Positions 1 through 6,913 of a DNA stretch of 26,190 nt are shown here, piece by piece; within the stretch, counting starts at the first letter, position 1, and each line of letters starts with the position of its first letter. The position numbers were made by a program, and so were the translations under genes. The notes beneath the pieces were generated by a model that saw only the letters and a program-made list of their open reading frames with translations, was not told where the DNA came from and made no database searches. This stretch comes from a virus: IMG/VR virus record IMGVR_UViG_3300037153_000939, positions 1 to 26,190 of that record. One strand, given 5' to 3'.

Positions 1-1452
1 CGCGAGGCCACGCGGGAGGACATCCGCGAAGCCTTCGGCTTCCCGAAGCCTCTGCTCGGCGCCGTGGACGACGTCAACCGGGCGAACGCCGAGGCCGCCG
101 AGTACGTGTTCTCGAAGTGGGTCCTCGTGCCCCGGCTGGAGCGCATCAAGGGCGCTCTGAACGCCGACCTCCTGCCCCTCTTCGGCGCCACCGATCTGGA
201 GTTCGACTACGACTCTCCGGTGGACGAGGACGGCGAGCAGGCGAACGCCGAGCGCGACTCGAAGGTGGCCGCCGCCACGGCGATGATCCAGCTCGGCGCC
301 GACCCGGCCGAGGTCTTCGAGTGGCTCGACCTGCCCGACCTGGCGGTGGCCGTCGCCACCGAGGACGGCGCCGGCTCGATGCTCGACCCGCACGCCCTGG
401 CTGAGCTGGTCCAGAAGCTCTACCTGGGCGTCGGGCCGCTCATCACCTACGGGGAGGCCCGCACGCTGCTGGCCGCCGCCGGGATGCCCGTGGACCCCAC
501 GGCGCCGCCGCCGCCCGCTCCTGCGCCGGCCATCGGCCCGGGGGAGGAGGGCCCGCCCGCCCTGCCGCCCGGCCGCCGGGGCGGCGCGAGCGAGAACCAC
601 TGGGACGAGCAGGTCCACCGAGGCCAGCACGATCCCTCGGCCTGCGCCGCCTGCCGCTTCGCCCGTTTCCAGGGCCAGGTCGAGCGCGAGGACTGGGAGG
701 ACCGCCTGGACGCCCTCCTGGAGCGCTGGGAGACCGAGGTGACGCCCGGCCAGATCGACGCCCTGGTGGCCTCCATCGAGACCGTGGTGACGAACGGGGC
801 GCCCGCCGACCTCGCTCAGCTGAGCGCCCCCACCGACGTGGCCGAGGCCCTCCTGGGGGACGCCATGCTCGACCAGGCCGCCGCCGCCGGCCAGCGCATG
901 GCCGAGCTGGCCGAGGAGCAGGGCGTGGCCATCAGCCCCGTGACGCCCTGGCCGACCGCCCAGGCCCGCCTCCTGGGCAAGACGCGGCGCAAGGCGCCCA
1001 CCTACTCCGAGGGGCTCGGCGCCGACCTGCGCGCCGCCGCCCGGGTCCAGACGAAGTTCCTGGGCCAGGGCCTCTCGGCCTTCGCCGCTCAGGAGGCCCT
1101 GCACCACTGGCAGCCGGGGAGCGCCGGCACCGACGTGGCCACGGCCGTGCGCGACCGCCTGGAGTCGCTGACCGTCCAGTCGCTTCGGACCGACCTCGGG
1201 AGCCAAATCTGGGCGGGCGAGAACGAGGGCCGCTTCGCCACCCTGGAGAAGGCCGCCGAGGACCAGAGCATCAGCGTCACCTACGTGGCCGACGAGGTGC
1301 GCGACTCGAACACGTGCCCCGCTTGCGCCGAGGTGGACGGCAAGCAGTACGACGACCTGGCCGAGGCCCAGGCGGACTACCCCTTCGGGGGATACTCGAA
1401 GTGCGACGGCCGTCAGCGCTGCCGCGGAACCATCCGGCCCGACTGGAGCTGA
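1..1452 (+). CDS. Portal protein fused to MuF-like head morphogenesis domain (5' partial)
   Basis: The reading frame is open from base 1, so the true start lies outside the window; 483 codons are visible. The portal forms the dodecameric ring through which DNA is packaged and to which the tail attaches. The first residues (EDIREAFGFPKPLLG, then DDVNRANAEAAEYVFSKWVL and PRLERIKGALN) are the characteristic C-terminal part of siphovirus portals. A proline-rich linker (about residues 160-195) leads to a helical region and a C-terminal MuF-type domain with NTCPAC, DGKQY, YPFGGY and CRGT near residues 435-475; its four cysteines could bind zinc. MuF domains take part in head assembly, and portal-MuF fusions are common in actinophages. 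A GTG at 64 is an internal codon, not the start. The prohead protease gene follows after 2 bases. Confidence 0.9.
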   Translation, partial: REATREDIREAFGFPKPLLGAVDDVNRANAEAAEYVFSKWVLVPRLERIKGALNADLLPLFGATDLEFDYDSPVDEDGEQANAERDSKVAAATAMIQLGADPAEVFEWLDLPDLAVAVATEDGAGSMLDPHALAELVQKLYLGVGPLITYGEARTLLAAAGMPVDPTAPPPPAPAPAIGPGEEGPPALPPGRRGGASENHWDEQVHRGQHDPSACAACRFARFQGQVEREDWEDRLDALLERWETEVTPGQIDALVASIETVVTNGAPADLAQLSAPTDVAEALLGDAMLDQAAAAGQRMAELAEEQGVAISPVTPWPTAQARLLGKTRRKAPTYSEGLGADLRAAARVQTKFLGQGLSAFAAQEALHHWQPGSAGTDVATAVRDRLESLTVQSLRTDLGSQIWAGENEGRFATLEKAAEDQSISVTYVADEVRDSNTCPACAEVDGKQYDDLAEAQADYPFGGYSKCDGRQRCRGTIRPDWS

Positions 1453-1454
1453 AG

Positions 1455-2663
1455 ATGCCCCGACCCCGAGCCTCCCACCAGGATCTCCAGCACCCCCAGC
1501 CGACGGGCCGAGCCCGCCCCCTGGCCCGCGTGGTCGAGGGGGCCTCGTGGTGGAGGATCAGCAACGCCGCGGGCGACGGCGGGGCGCCGGCCCGGGTCGA
1601 CATCTACGACGAGATCGGCTGGTACGGCGTCACGGCCTCGGCCTTCGTGGCTCAGCTGAACGAGATCACGGCGGGCTCGATCGAGCTGCACATCAACTCG
1701 CCCGGCGGGGACGTCTACGACGGCATCGCCATCTACAACGCCCTGCTCGACCACCCGGCCGACGTCGAGGTCCGGGTGGACGGCCTGGCCGCCAGCGCCG
1801 CCTCGTTCATCGCCCAGGCTGGTGACCGCGTGGTCATGGGGCGCAACTCCGAGATGATGATTCACGACGCCCTCGGCATGACCATCGGCAACGCCGCCGA
1901 CCATCGGGCCATGGCCGAAATGCTCGACGCCGCCTCGGACAACCTGGCCAGCATCTACGCCGCCCGCGCCGGCAACGGGGGCGTGAAGTCCTGGCGCAAG
2001 CGCATGGAGGACGAGACCTGGTACACGGCCGACGAGGCCGTGGCCGCCGGCCTGGCCGACTCCGTGAGCGCCACCCCGCGCCGCCGGGGCGAGGCCGCCG
2101 CCTCAGCCGAGCCCGTCTGGGACCTGTCGGTCTTCAAGCACTCGAACCGCCAGGAGGCCGGCCCGCCGCCGGGCGTGCGCCCCCGGGCCGAGGAGGCCAA
2201 GTGCTCGAAGTGCGGCGCCGAGCTGACCGACGCCCAGAAGGCGAAGGGCTTCTGCTCCGAGTGCGACGAGAGCCTGGAGGACGCCGTGACCGATGCGAAG
2301 TGCCCCGACTGCGGCGCCGACGTGCCCGACGGGGCCACCTCGTGCCCGGACTGCGGCGCCTCGATGCGCGAGGACGAGTCGGACCTGACCGACCTGCTCG
2401 ACTCGCTCCCCGAGCTGGACGTGAAGGCGATGCACCTGGCCATGATCGACGCCGCCGACGAGGCCGGCCTGGACGTCGACACCACGGCGCTACGCGCCTC
2501 GCTCGAAGGCGATTGGACCTTCGACCCCGATGTCTTCCGAGCGACCCTGCTCGAAGAACTGGAGGCCCCGGCGCACGCCGTGGAACCGCCCCCAGTCCCA
2601 ACCCCCACAACCATCCGTATCGACGCCGTCGCTGACGCCCTTCGAGGAGCACTCCAGCCATGA
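1455..2663 (+). CDS. ClpP-fold prohead maturation protease with two C-terminal zinc ribbons
   Basis: A 402-residue serine protease of the S14/ClpP fold, expected to cleave scaffold and capsid N-termini during head maturation. The ATG at 1455 is chosen because it has GGAG six bases upstream and follows the portal stop. ClpP hallmarks are present: HINSPGGDVYDG (79-90), the nucleophile S114 in GLAASAASF, H137 in MMIHDALG, and a probable third residue D186 before TADEAVAAGLADSV. Unusually, residues 250-300 hold two consecutive four-cysteine ribbons: C250/C253 with C267/C270, and C283/C286 with C297/C300. The acidic tail (305-402) contains DLTDLLDSLPELDV and may act as scaffold; no separate scaffold gene is seen. 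Its stop overlaps the capsid ATG (ATGA), suggesting translational coupling. Protease assignment is firm; the role of the ribbons is unknown. Confidence 0.9.
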   Translation: MPRPRASHQDLQHPQPTGRARPLARVVEGASWWRISNAAGDGGAPARVDIYDEIGWYGVTASAFVAQLNEITAGSIELHINSPGGDVYDGIAIYNALLDHPADVEVRVDGLAASAASFIAQAGDRVVMGRNSEMMIHDALGMTIGNAADHRAMAEMLDAASDNLASIYAARAGNGGVKSWRKRMEDETWYTADEAVAAGLADSVSATPRRRGEAAASAEPVWDLSVFKHSNRQEAGPPPGVRPRAEEAKCSKCGAELTDAQKAKGFCSECDESLEDAVTDAKCPDCGADVPDGATSCPDCGASMREDESDLTDLLDSLPELDVKAMHLAMIDAADEAGLDVDTTALRASLEGDWTFDPDVFRATLLEELEAPAHAVEPPPVPTPTTIRIDAVADALRGALQP

Positions 2664-4087
2664 CCGCACGCACTCTCGCCTCCTCGACGACCGACGTCGA
2701 GGACATCACCATTCCCGACAGCCCGGCGGCGCTCGAAGAGTTCATGAGCGACCGGAAGAACATGCTGGCCGTCCTCCAGCAGAACAAGTTCGACGACCTC
2801 GTCCGGGCCTACGCGGGCATCGTGATGAAGAAGAACCTGGACATCCATAAGCAGGTCGACGAGCAGGTCCAGGCCAGCCTCGCCAACTTCCTGCGCGAGC
2901 AGCGCGACGAGGGCGGCTATGTGCCCGTCAACATGACGCTGCCGAGCGCCGGCCCGTCGGGCATCACTCGCGGCGACGCCCGCATGGACGCCAAGTACGG
3001 CCTGTTCAACCCGAAGGCCCTCGGCGCCGGCCTCGACCGCGACTTCCAGGGCGAGCACGGCGCGAGCGAGTTCTTCAACCTCATCTGGCGCAACCACAAG
3101 CGCACGCTGGACACGGCGGGCGCCGCCAAGATGGGCCGGGTCCGGGCGGCCTTCCAGTCCGACGTCCCGAGCGACGGCGGCTTCCTCATCCCCGAGAACC
3201 TCCGCTCGGAGCTGCTCCAGGTGTCCGTCGAGAACAGCGTGGTCCGCTCGCGGGCCCGCACCATCCCGATGGAGACCCTCCGGGTCCCCTTCCCCACGCT
3301 CGACTCGACCTCGAACGCCTCCAGCGTGTTCGGTGGCGTCGTCTGCTACTGGACCGAGGAGTCGGCGCCGCTGACCGACTCGTCACCCCAGTTCGGCCGC
3401 ATCGTGCTCGACGCGAAGAAGCTCACGGCCTACACCCAGGTGCCCCAGGAGCTGGTCGCGGACAGCATCATCAGCTTCCAGCCCTTCATCAGCCAAATCT
3501 TCCCCGAGGCCCTGGCCTTCTACGAGGACTTGGCCTTCCTGAAGGGCACGGGCGTGGGCGAGCCCCTGGGCGCCCTGTCCGCCGGCAACCGGGCCATCAT
3601 CTCGATCAGCGCCGAGTCGCTCCAGTCGAGCGCGACCATCGTCTGGGAGAACCTCATCAAGATGTTCGCCCGGATGCTGCCCAGCTCGATGGGCCGCGCC
3701 GTCTGGGTGGCCTCGATCGACACCCTGCCCGAGCTGGCCACCATGGCCCTGAACGTCGGGACGGGCGGCTCGGCCATCTGGCTGACCAACGGCACCCAGG
3801 GTCCGCCCATGACCATCCTCGGCCGGCCCGTGATCTTCACCGAGAAGGCCCCGTCCGTGCTCGGCGGCGCGGGCGACATCAGCCTGGTGGACTTCGGCTT
3901 CTACCTGATCGGTGACCGCCAGGTCATGTCCTCGTCCGTGTCGGAGCACTACCGCTTCGGCAACGACGAGCTGGCATTCAAGATCGTGGAGCGGGTCGAC
4001 GGAAAGCCCTGGCTCCAGAGCGCCATCACGCCGCAGAACGGCGGGCCGACCCTGAGCCCGTTCGTCCAGCTGGCCGCCCGCCCCTGA
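2660..4087 (+). CDS. Major capsid protein, HK97 fold
   Basis: A 475-residue protein directly after the prohead protease. The first 90 residues are polar and helical (AALEEFMSDRKNML, VDEQVQASLANFLREQ), matching the scaffolding delta-domain that the protease removes. The HK97-fold core begins around DVPSDGGFLIPENLRSELL (about residue 170), with the typical following segments: VRSRARTIPMETLRVPFPTLD, FGRIVLDAKKLTAYTQVPQELVADS, EDLAFLKGTGVGEPLG and PMTILGRPVIFTEKAP, ending with GDISLVDFGFYLIGDR. GAGGAG lies upstream of the ATG at 2660. A perfect GC hairpin follows the gene. The exact proteolytic site cannot be told from sequence alone. Confidence 0.95.
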   Translation: MTARTLASSTTDVEDITIPDSPAALEEFMSDRKNMLAVLQQNKFDDLVRAYAGIVMKKNLDIHKQVDEQVQASLANFLREQRDEGGYVPVNMTLPSAGPSGITRGDARMDAKYGLFNPKALGAGLDRDFQGEHGASEFFNLIWRNHKRTLDTAGAAKMGRVRAAFQSDVPSDGGFLIPENLRSELLQVSVENSVVRSRARTIPMETLRVPFPTLDSTSNASSVFGGVVCYWTEESAPLTDSSPQFGRIVLDAKKLTAYTQVPQELVADSIISFQPFISQIFPEALAFYEDLAFLKGTGVGEPLGALSAGNRAIISISAESLQSSATIVWENLIKMFARMLPSSMGRAVWVASIDTLPELATMALNVGTGGSAIWLTNGTQGPPMTILGRPVIFTEKAPSVLGGAGDISLVDFGFYLIGDRQVMSSSVSEHYRFGNDELAFKIVERVDGKPWLQSAITPQNGGPTLSPFVQLAARP

Positions 4088-4094
4088 CGCCGCC

Positions 4095-4124
4095 GGCCCC
4101 GGGGCATTGACACCCCCCGGGGCC
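4095..4124 (+). terminator. GC hairpin after the capsid gene (possible partial terminator), with TTGACA in the loop
   Basis: A perfect 10-bp stem (GGCCCCGGGG at 4095-4104 with CCCCGGGGCC at 4115-4124) encloses a 10-nt loop, in the 80-bp gap between the capsid gene and the next gene. There is no T-run after it, so it is not a classical intrinsic terminator; it could attenuate transcription or protect the end of a capsid mRNA. The loop holds a perfect TTGACA (4107-4112), a consensus -35 hexamer, but no convincing -10 lies 16-18 bp downstream, so a promoter is only a weak possibility. Confidence 0.5.
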
Positions 4125-4167
4125 CGGTCGATGTGGCACTAAACCCCCACAGAGAGAAGGCAAGAAC

Positions 4168-4599
4168 ATGGAAGGGCTCGGAAGGCTCTACAACTACCGT
4201 CACCTGGCCGACGGCGGATGGGTCAACCTCCAGGACGCTGGGGGCGTGGACTTCTTCTGCTACCTGGCCGGCGCCGCTGGCGACACCTACACGCTCCAGG
4301 AGGCGACCTCCTCGGGCGGCGCCGGGGCGCAGAACCTGGCGGTCATCACCCGGTACTACACCTGCACGGGCGACGGCTCCGACACGTGGACGAAGCGCAC
4401 CCAGGCGGCCGCCGCCACGGTGGTCACGGCCGCCGCGGCGACGCAGAACAGCATGTGCGTGTGCATCGAGGACGTCCAGCTCTCGGCCGGCTTCAAGTTC
4501 GTCAAGCTCACCTCGACCGGTGCCGGTCTGGTGACCGCCGTCCTCCGAGACCTGGAGGTCCAGCGGGCGCCCGCCAACCTCCGCGCCGTCTCGGTCTGA
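4168..4599 (+). CDS. Small capsid-associated or virion protein, function unknown
   Basis: 143 residues, rich in Ala, Thr and Gly, with alternating hydrophobic segments (FFCYLAGAAGDTYTLQEA, FKFVKLTSTGAGLVTAVLRDLEV) that suggest a beta-sandwich. An AGAGAAGG sequence precedes the ATG at suitable spacing. No catalytic motif is seen. Its position directly after the capsid gene, set off by the hairpin, fits a decoration or other virion protein made in large amounts; this is inferred from position, not recognised from a family. Confidence 0.65.
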   Translation: MEGLGRLYNYRHLADGGWVNLQDAGGVDFFCYLAGAAGDTYTLQEATSSGGAGAQNLAVITRYYTCTGDGSDTWTKRTQAAAATVVTAAAATQNSMCVCIEDVQLSAGFKFVKLTSTGAGLVTAVLRDLEVQRAPANLRAVSV

Positions 4600-4615
4600 A
4601 GGGAGCACCAGCACC

Positions 4616-5089
4616 ATGTCCACCCTGATGCGGGGGGCGGCCTTCCGCTCCCAGGCGCTCGGCCTGGTCGTCAACCGGGCCACCGCCACCACGGGCCTGA
4701 CGGGCGCCACCGGCACCCTGTTCACGGTCACGGGCGGCCGGGTCATCGTGACCTCGCTCGTGGGCGAGCTGACCGTGGCCACCGGCGCGACCGCCTCGGT
4801 CGCGAAGCTGCTCAGCACGCCGTCCACCGGGTCCGCGGTCGACCTCACCTCGACGACCTCGGTCGCCTCGAAGGAGGTCGGGGCCAAGATCACCCCGGCG
4901 GCCACCCTCGGTGGCGCCCTGAGCGTGACGAACGCGGGCGCCGCGTTCGTGGCCCTCGGGACCGGCCTCGTCATCCCCACGGGCTCCATCCAGCTGAACA
5001 CCTCGGCCGACCCGACCGGCGGCGGCTCAGCGAAGTGGACCCTGACCTACTTCCCCCTGGACGACGGCGCCGCCGTCGCCGCGGCCTGA
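4616..5089 (+). CDS. Beta-rich virion protein, possible capsid decoration protein
   Basis: 157 residues, almost entirely short beta-strand-like stretches of Val, Thr, Ala and Gly (TGTLFTVTGGRVIVTSLVGEL; GTGLVIPTGSIQLNTSAD), with very few charged residues in the middle. Small proteins with a LFTVTGGRVIVTSL-type segment are frequent just downstream of phage capsid genes and usually end up in the virion. An AAGGGAG ribosome site sits about 11 bases before the ATG. Together with the gene before it, this makes two consecutive small beta proteins; either could be the head decoration protein. Confidence 0.6.
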   Translation: MSTLMRGAAFRSQALGLVVNRATATTGLTGATGTLFTVTGGRVIVTSLVGELTVATGATASVAKLLSTPSTGSAVDLTSTTSVASKEVGAKITPAATLGGALSVTNAGAAFVALGTGLVIPTGSIQLNTSADPTGGGSAKWTLTYFPLDDGAAVAAA

Positions 5090-5100
5090 GAGGAGCCCCC

Positions 5101-5607
5101 ATGCCGAAGATCAGCAAGGCCCAGGGCCCGACCATCGAGCCCGACCTGCCGGCCCCCGAGGGGCCCCAGACGCCCGTCGACCAGACGGCGCCGACGCCCG
5201 CCGACGTGCTCCGCTCCCGGGGCAAGCTCGGCCCGTACGGCAAGGGCGACGGCGACGAGCCGGCCACGACCGACGTCGGCCACGGCGCCGCCGCCTACGA
5301 GGAGGAGGACCCGCCCCAGGAGGTCTTCACCGAGCGCGATGGCCCCGAGGGCGACCTGGTGAACCCCGAGGTCGACGAGCAGGACGACGCCGCCCAGGAC
5401 GAGGGCAAGACGTCGGAGGAGGTCCAGAAGGAAGGCGAGGTCGACGAGGCCCCGGCGCGCGACCAGGCGCCGGCCCGGCCGGCCCCGAGCGCCTCTCGGG
5501 CGAAGTGGGCCGAGTACGCCGAGCGGGTCTCGGGTGAGCCCGTGCCCGAGGACACCACGAAGGCCATGCTCGTCGAGCAGTACGGCGAGGACCCGAGCAA
5601 GCAGTGA
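5101..5607 (+). CDS. Acidic, disordered structural-module protein with a helical C-terminal motif
   Basis: 168 residues. The ATG at 5101 is chosen because GAGGAG precedes it; the open frame further upstream overlaps the previous gene. Residues 1-125 are proline-, aspartate- and glutamate-rich and probably disordered. The last 40 residues (SRAKWAEYAERVSGEPV, then DTTKAMLVEQYGED) look like a small helix-extended-helix or SAP/Rho-N-like motif, as in many phage head proteins at this position. The stop overlaps the GTG of the next small gene. It may be a minor head protein; a binding partner cannot be named. Confidence 0.65.
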   Translation: MPKISKAQGPTIEPDLPAPEGPQTPVDQTAPTPADVLRSRGKLGPYGKGDGDEPATTDVGHGAAAYEEEDPPQEVFTERDGPEGDLVNPEVDEQDDAAQDEGKTSEEVQKEGEVDEAPARDQAPARPAPSASRAKWAEYAERVSGEPVPEDTTKAMLVEQYGEDPSKQ

Positions 5608-5768
5608 GCTGGGAGCAGCTCCAGGACATCCAGCGGGAGGCCGCCGAGATGCAGCAGGAGGACGCCACGGCGCCGCCGACTGCCTGCCCGCTCGACGGCA
5701 CCCCGCTGGACCTCGGCCTGAACGGCGTCCTGGGCTGCCCCTGGTGCGGCTGGAGGAGCCCAGAATGA
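5604..5768 (+). CDS. 54-residue zinc-ribbon-like protein
   Basis: A short gene starting at GTG 5604, which overlaps the previous stop (GTGA), and ending at 5768 in an ATGA overlap with the next gene. It reads MSWEQLQDIQREAAEMQQED, then TACPLDGTPLDL and GVLGCPWCGWR. An N-terminal amphipathic helix is followed by CP-x-DGTPL...CPWCGW, resembling small proteins of the form ACPxDGTPL...GVLxCPxxGWRP found after head genes in many actinophages. Three cysteines plus an Asp or another ligand may hold zinc. Both overlaps and the near-total use of G/C at codon third positions argue that it is real. Role unknown, perhaps head assembly. Confidence 0.75.
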   Translation: MSWEQLQDIQREAAEMQQEDATAPPTACPLDGTPLDLGLNGVLGCPWCGWRSPE

Positions 5769-6181
5769 CCGTGCTGAACGCCGAGGACGTCTACGCCGCC
5801 GGAGGGCCCACGGCCCTGCGCCTCGCCTGCCGCGGGGCCATCCGGCTGCTGACCCAGCAGGGCCGCGCCGCCGAGATCCTCATGGAGGTGGCGGTCCCCA
5901 TCGTCGACCTGGCGAACCGCCTCCGGGCCATCGGCCAGAAGGCCGAGGCGAACGGCATCTTGGAGCACGCCGTCCACGACGGCATCCAGGCGTCGGTCCT
6001 GGCTGAGGCCATCGAGCACTCCACGACCACCACCATCCGGGCCGACGCGACGCCCGCTCAGCTGAGCGTCGGCCCCCACGGCGGCCTGATGGCCGGTCCG
6101 CCGCCGGCCGCCACCGACCTGGGCTCGACCATGGCCCTGGCCAACTACGTCCGTGACCGCCTCCTGAGCTTCGAGGGCTGA
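5765..6181 (+). CDS. Hypothetical protein in head module
   Basis: 138 residues from the ATG at 5765, which overlaps the preceding stop. The first 75 residues form likely helices (GPTALRLACRGAIRLLTQQGRAAEILMEVAVPIVDLANRLRAIG), followed by a Thr/Ala/Gly/Pro-rich stretch and a final helix (LANYVRDRLLSFEG). I do not recognise the family. It is preserved inside a tightly packed virion operon, so a structural or assembly role is likely. Confidence 0.6.
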   Translation: MTVLNAEDVYAAGGPTALRLACRGAIRLLTQQGRAAEILMEVAVPIVDLANRLRAIGQKAEANGILEHAVHDGIQASVLAEAIEHSTTTTIRADATPAQLSVGPHGGLMAGPPPAATDLGSTMALANYVRDRLLSFEG

Positions 6182-6183
6182 CC

Positions 6184-6501
6184 ATGCCGACCTACCGCGA
6201 GCGCTCGGCCGACGCCGAGGACCCCGTCCTGATCGCCCGCGTGCGCAACGGGCTCGTCAAGTTCGTCATCTACAAGTTCGGCACGAGCGCCACCGACGCC
6301 GAGAAGCGCCTGGGCCTCCAGATCCTGGCCAACCCCGAAGCGTTCGCCCGGACCTTCGCCATCGGCGTCACCGCGAACGACTTCTGGCGCTCCGGCAACG
6401 CCGCCAACGACCCCGAGCCGGACAACGCCACGGGGGACACGAAGCTCCAGTCCATCATCGAGGCCACGCTGTGGCCCATCTACATCACTGAGGCACCCTG
6501 A
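6184..6501 (+). CDS. Hypothetical protein in head module
   Basis: 105 residues. It starts 2 bases after the previous stop and ends in a one-base overlap with the next ATG (TGATG). The sequence contains VLIARVRNGLVKFVIYKFGTSATDAEKRLGLQILANPEAFARTFAIGVTAND, probably a mixed helix/strand fold, and DTKLQSIIEATLWPIYI at the end. No family recognised and no catalytic motif seen. Confidence 0.6.
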   Translation: MPTYRERSADAEDPVLIARVRNGLVKFVIYKFGTSATDAEKRLGLQILANPEAFARTFAIGVTANDFWRSGNAANDPEPDNATGDTKLQSIIEATLWPIYITEAP

Positions 6502-6902
6502 TGGCCGTCGGCATCTCAGCAGCTATCGCGAACGACATCCTCGACGCCCTGGCGAAGAACGATGCGTTCACCACGCTCCCGGTCAGCGCCGTGTGGATCA
6601 AGCTGCACGTGGCCGACCCGGGCTCGGCCGGCACGAGCAACGCCGCCGGCAACACGACCCGGAAGCAGGCCACCTTCGGCTCAGCTGCTTCGGGCGGCTC
6701 GATCTCGAACACGGCGGACATCGCCTGGAGCACAGGCGAGGTGACCACCTCCGAGGACTACTCGCACTACTCGGCGTGGACCGCCTCGACCGCCGGCACG
6801 TTCCTGTTCTCGGGCGTCATCACCGCGAACGCCGTCACCTCGGGCGACCAGTTCACCATCCCGACGGGCTCCCTCACCCTGTCGCTGACCGTCGCGTCCT
6901 GA
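6501..6902 (+). CDS. Phage tail-fibre-type beta protein (LHVADPGSAGTSN family)
   Basis: 133 residues with the recognisable pattern WIKLHVADPGSAGTSNAAGN, then TRKQATFGSAASGG, SNTADIAWS, YSHYSAWTASTAGTFLFSG and TIPTGSLTLSL. This family is common in siphoviruses, where it is usually annotated as a minor tail or fibre protein, and it forms a beta-rich domain. Here it lies directly before the large adhesin in the head region, so it may anchor that adhesin to the virion. It contains TCA GCT GCT at 6681, three A/T-ending codons in a row, within the repeated TCAGCTG word. Confidence 0.65.
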   Translation: MAVGISAAIANDILDALAKNDAFTTLPVSAVWIKLHVADPGSAGTSNAAGNTTRKQATFGSAASGGSISNTADIAWSTGEVTTSEDYSHYSAWTASTAGTFLFSGVITANAVTSGDQFTIPTGSLTLSLTVAS

Positions 6903-6913
6903 GCGGCTGACCG

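Noticed and set aside
1955-3097. Long minus-strand open frame over protease and capsid genes
   Set aside because: It is the antisense shadow of two well-recognised genes; such frames arise from high GC, and its product is low-complexity Ala/Arg/Val/Ser with no family pattern.
4107-4143. A complete promoter starting at TTGACA after the capsid gene
   Set aside because: No TANNNT box at 16-18 bp was found (GATGTG at 17 bp is poor), and the -35 word lies within a hairpin loop; kept only as a note.
3949-5001. Minus-strand open frame of about 350 codons over small virion genes
   Set aside because: The plus-strand genes have ribosome sites, operon spacing and G/C-ending codons; the antisense product has no recognisable domain.
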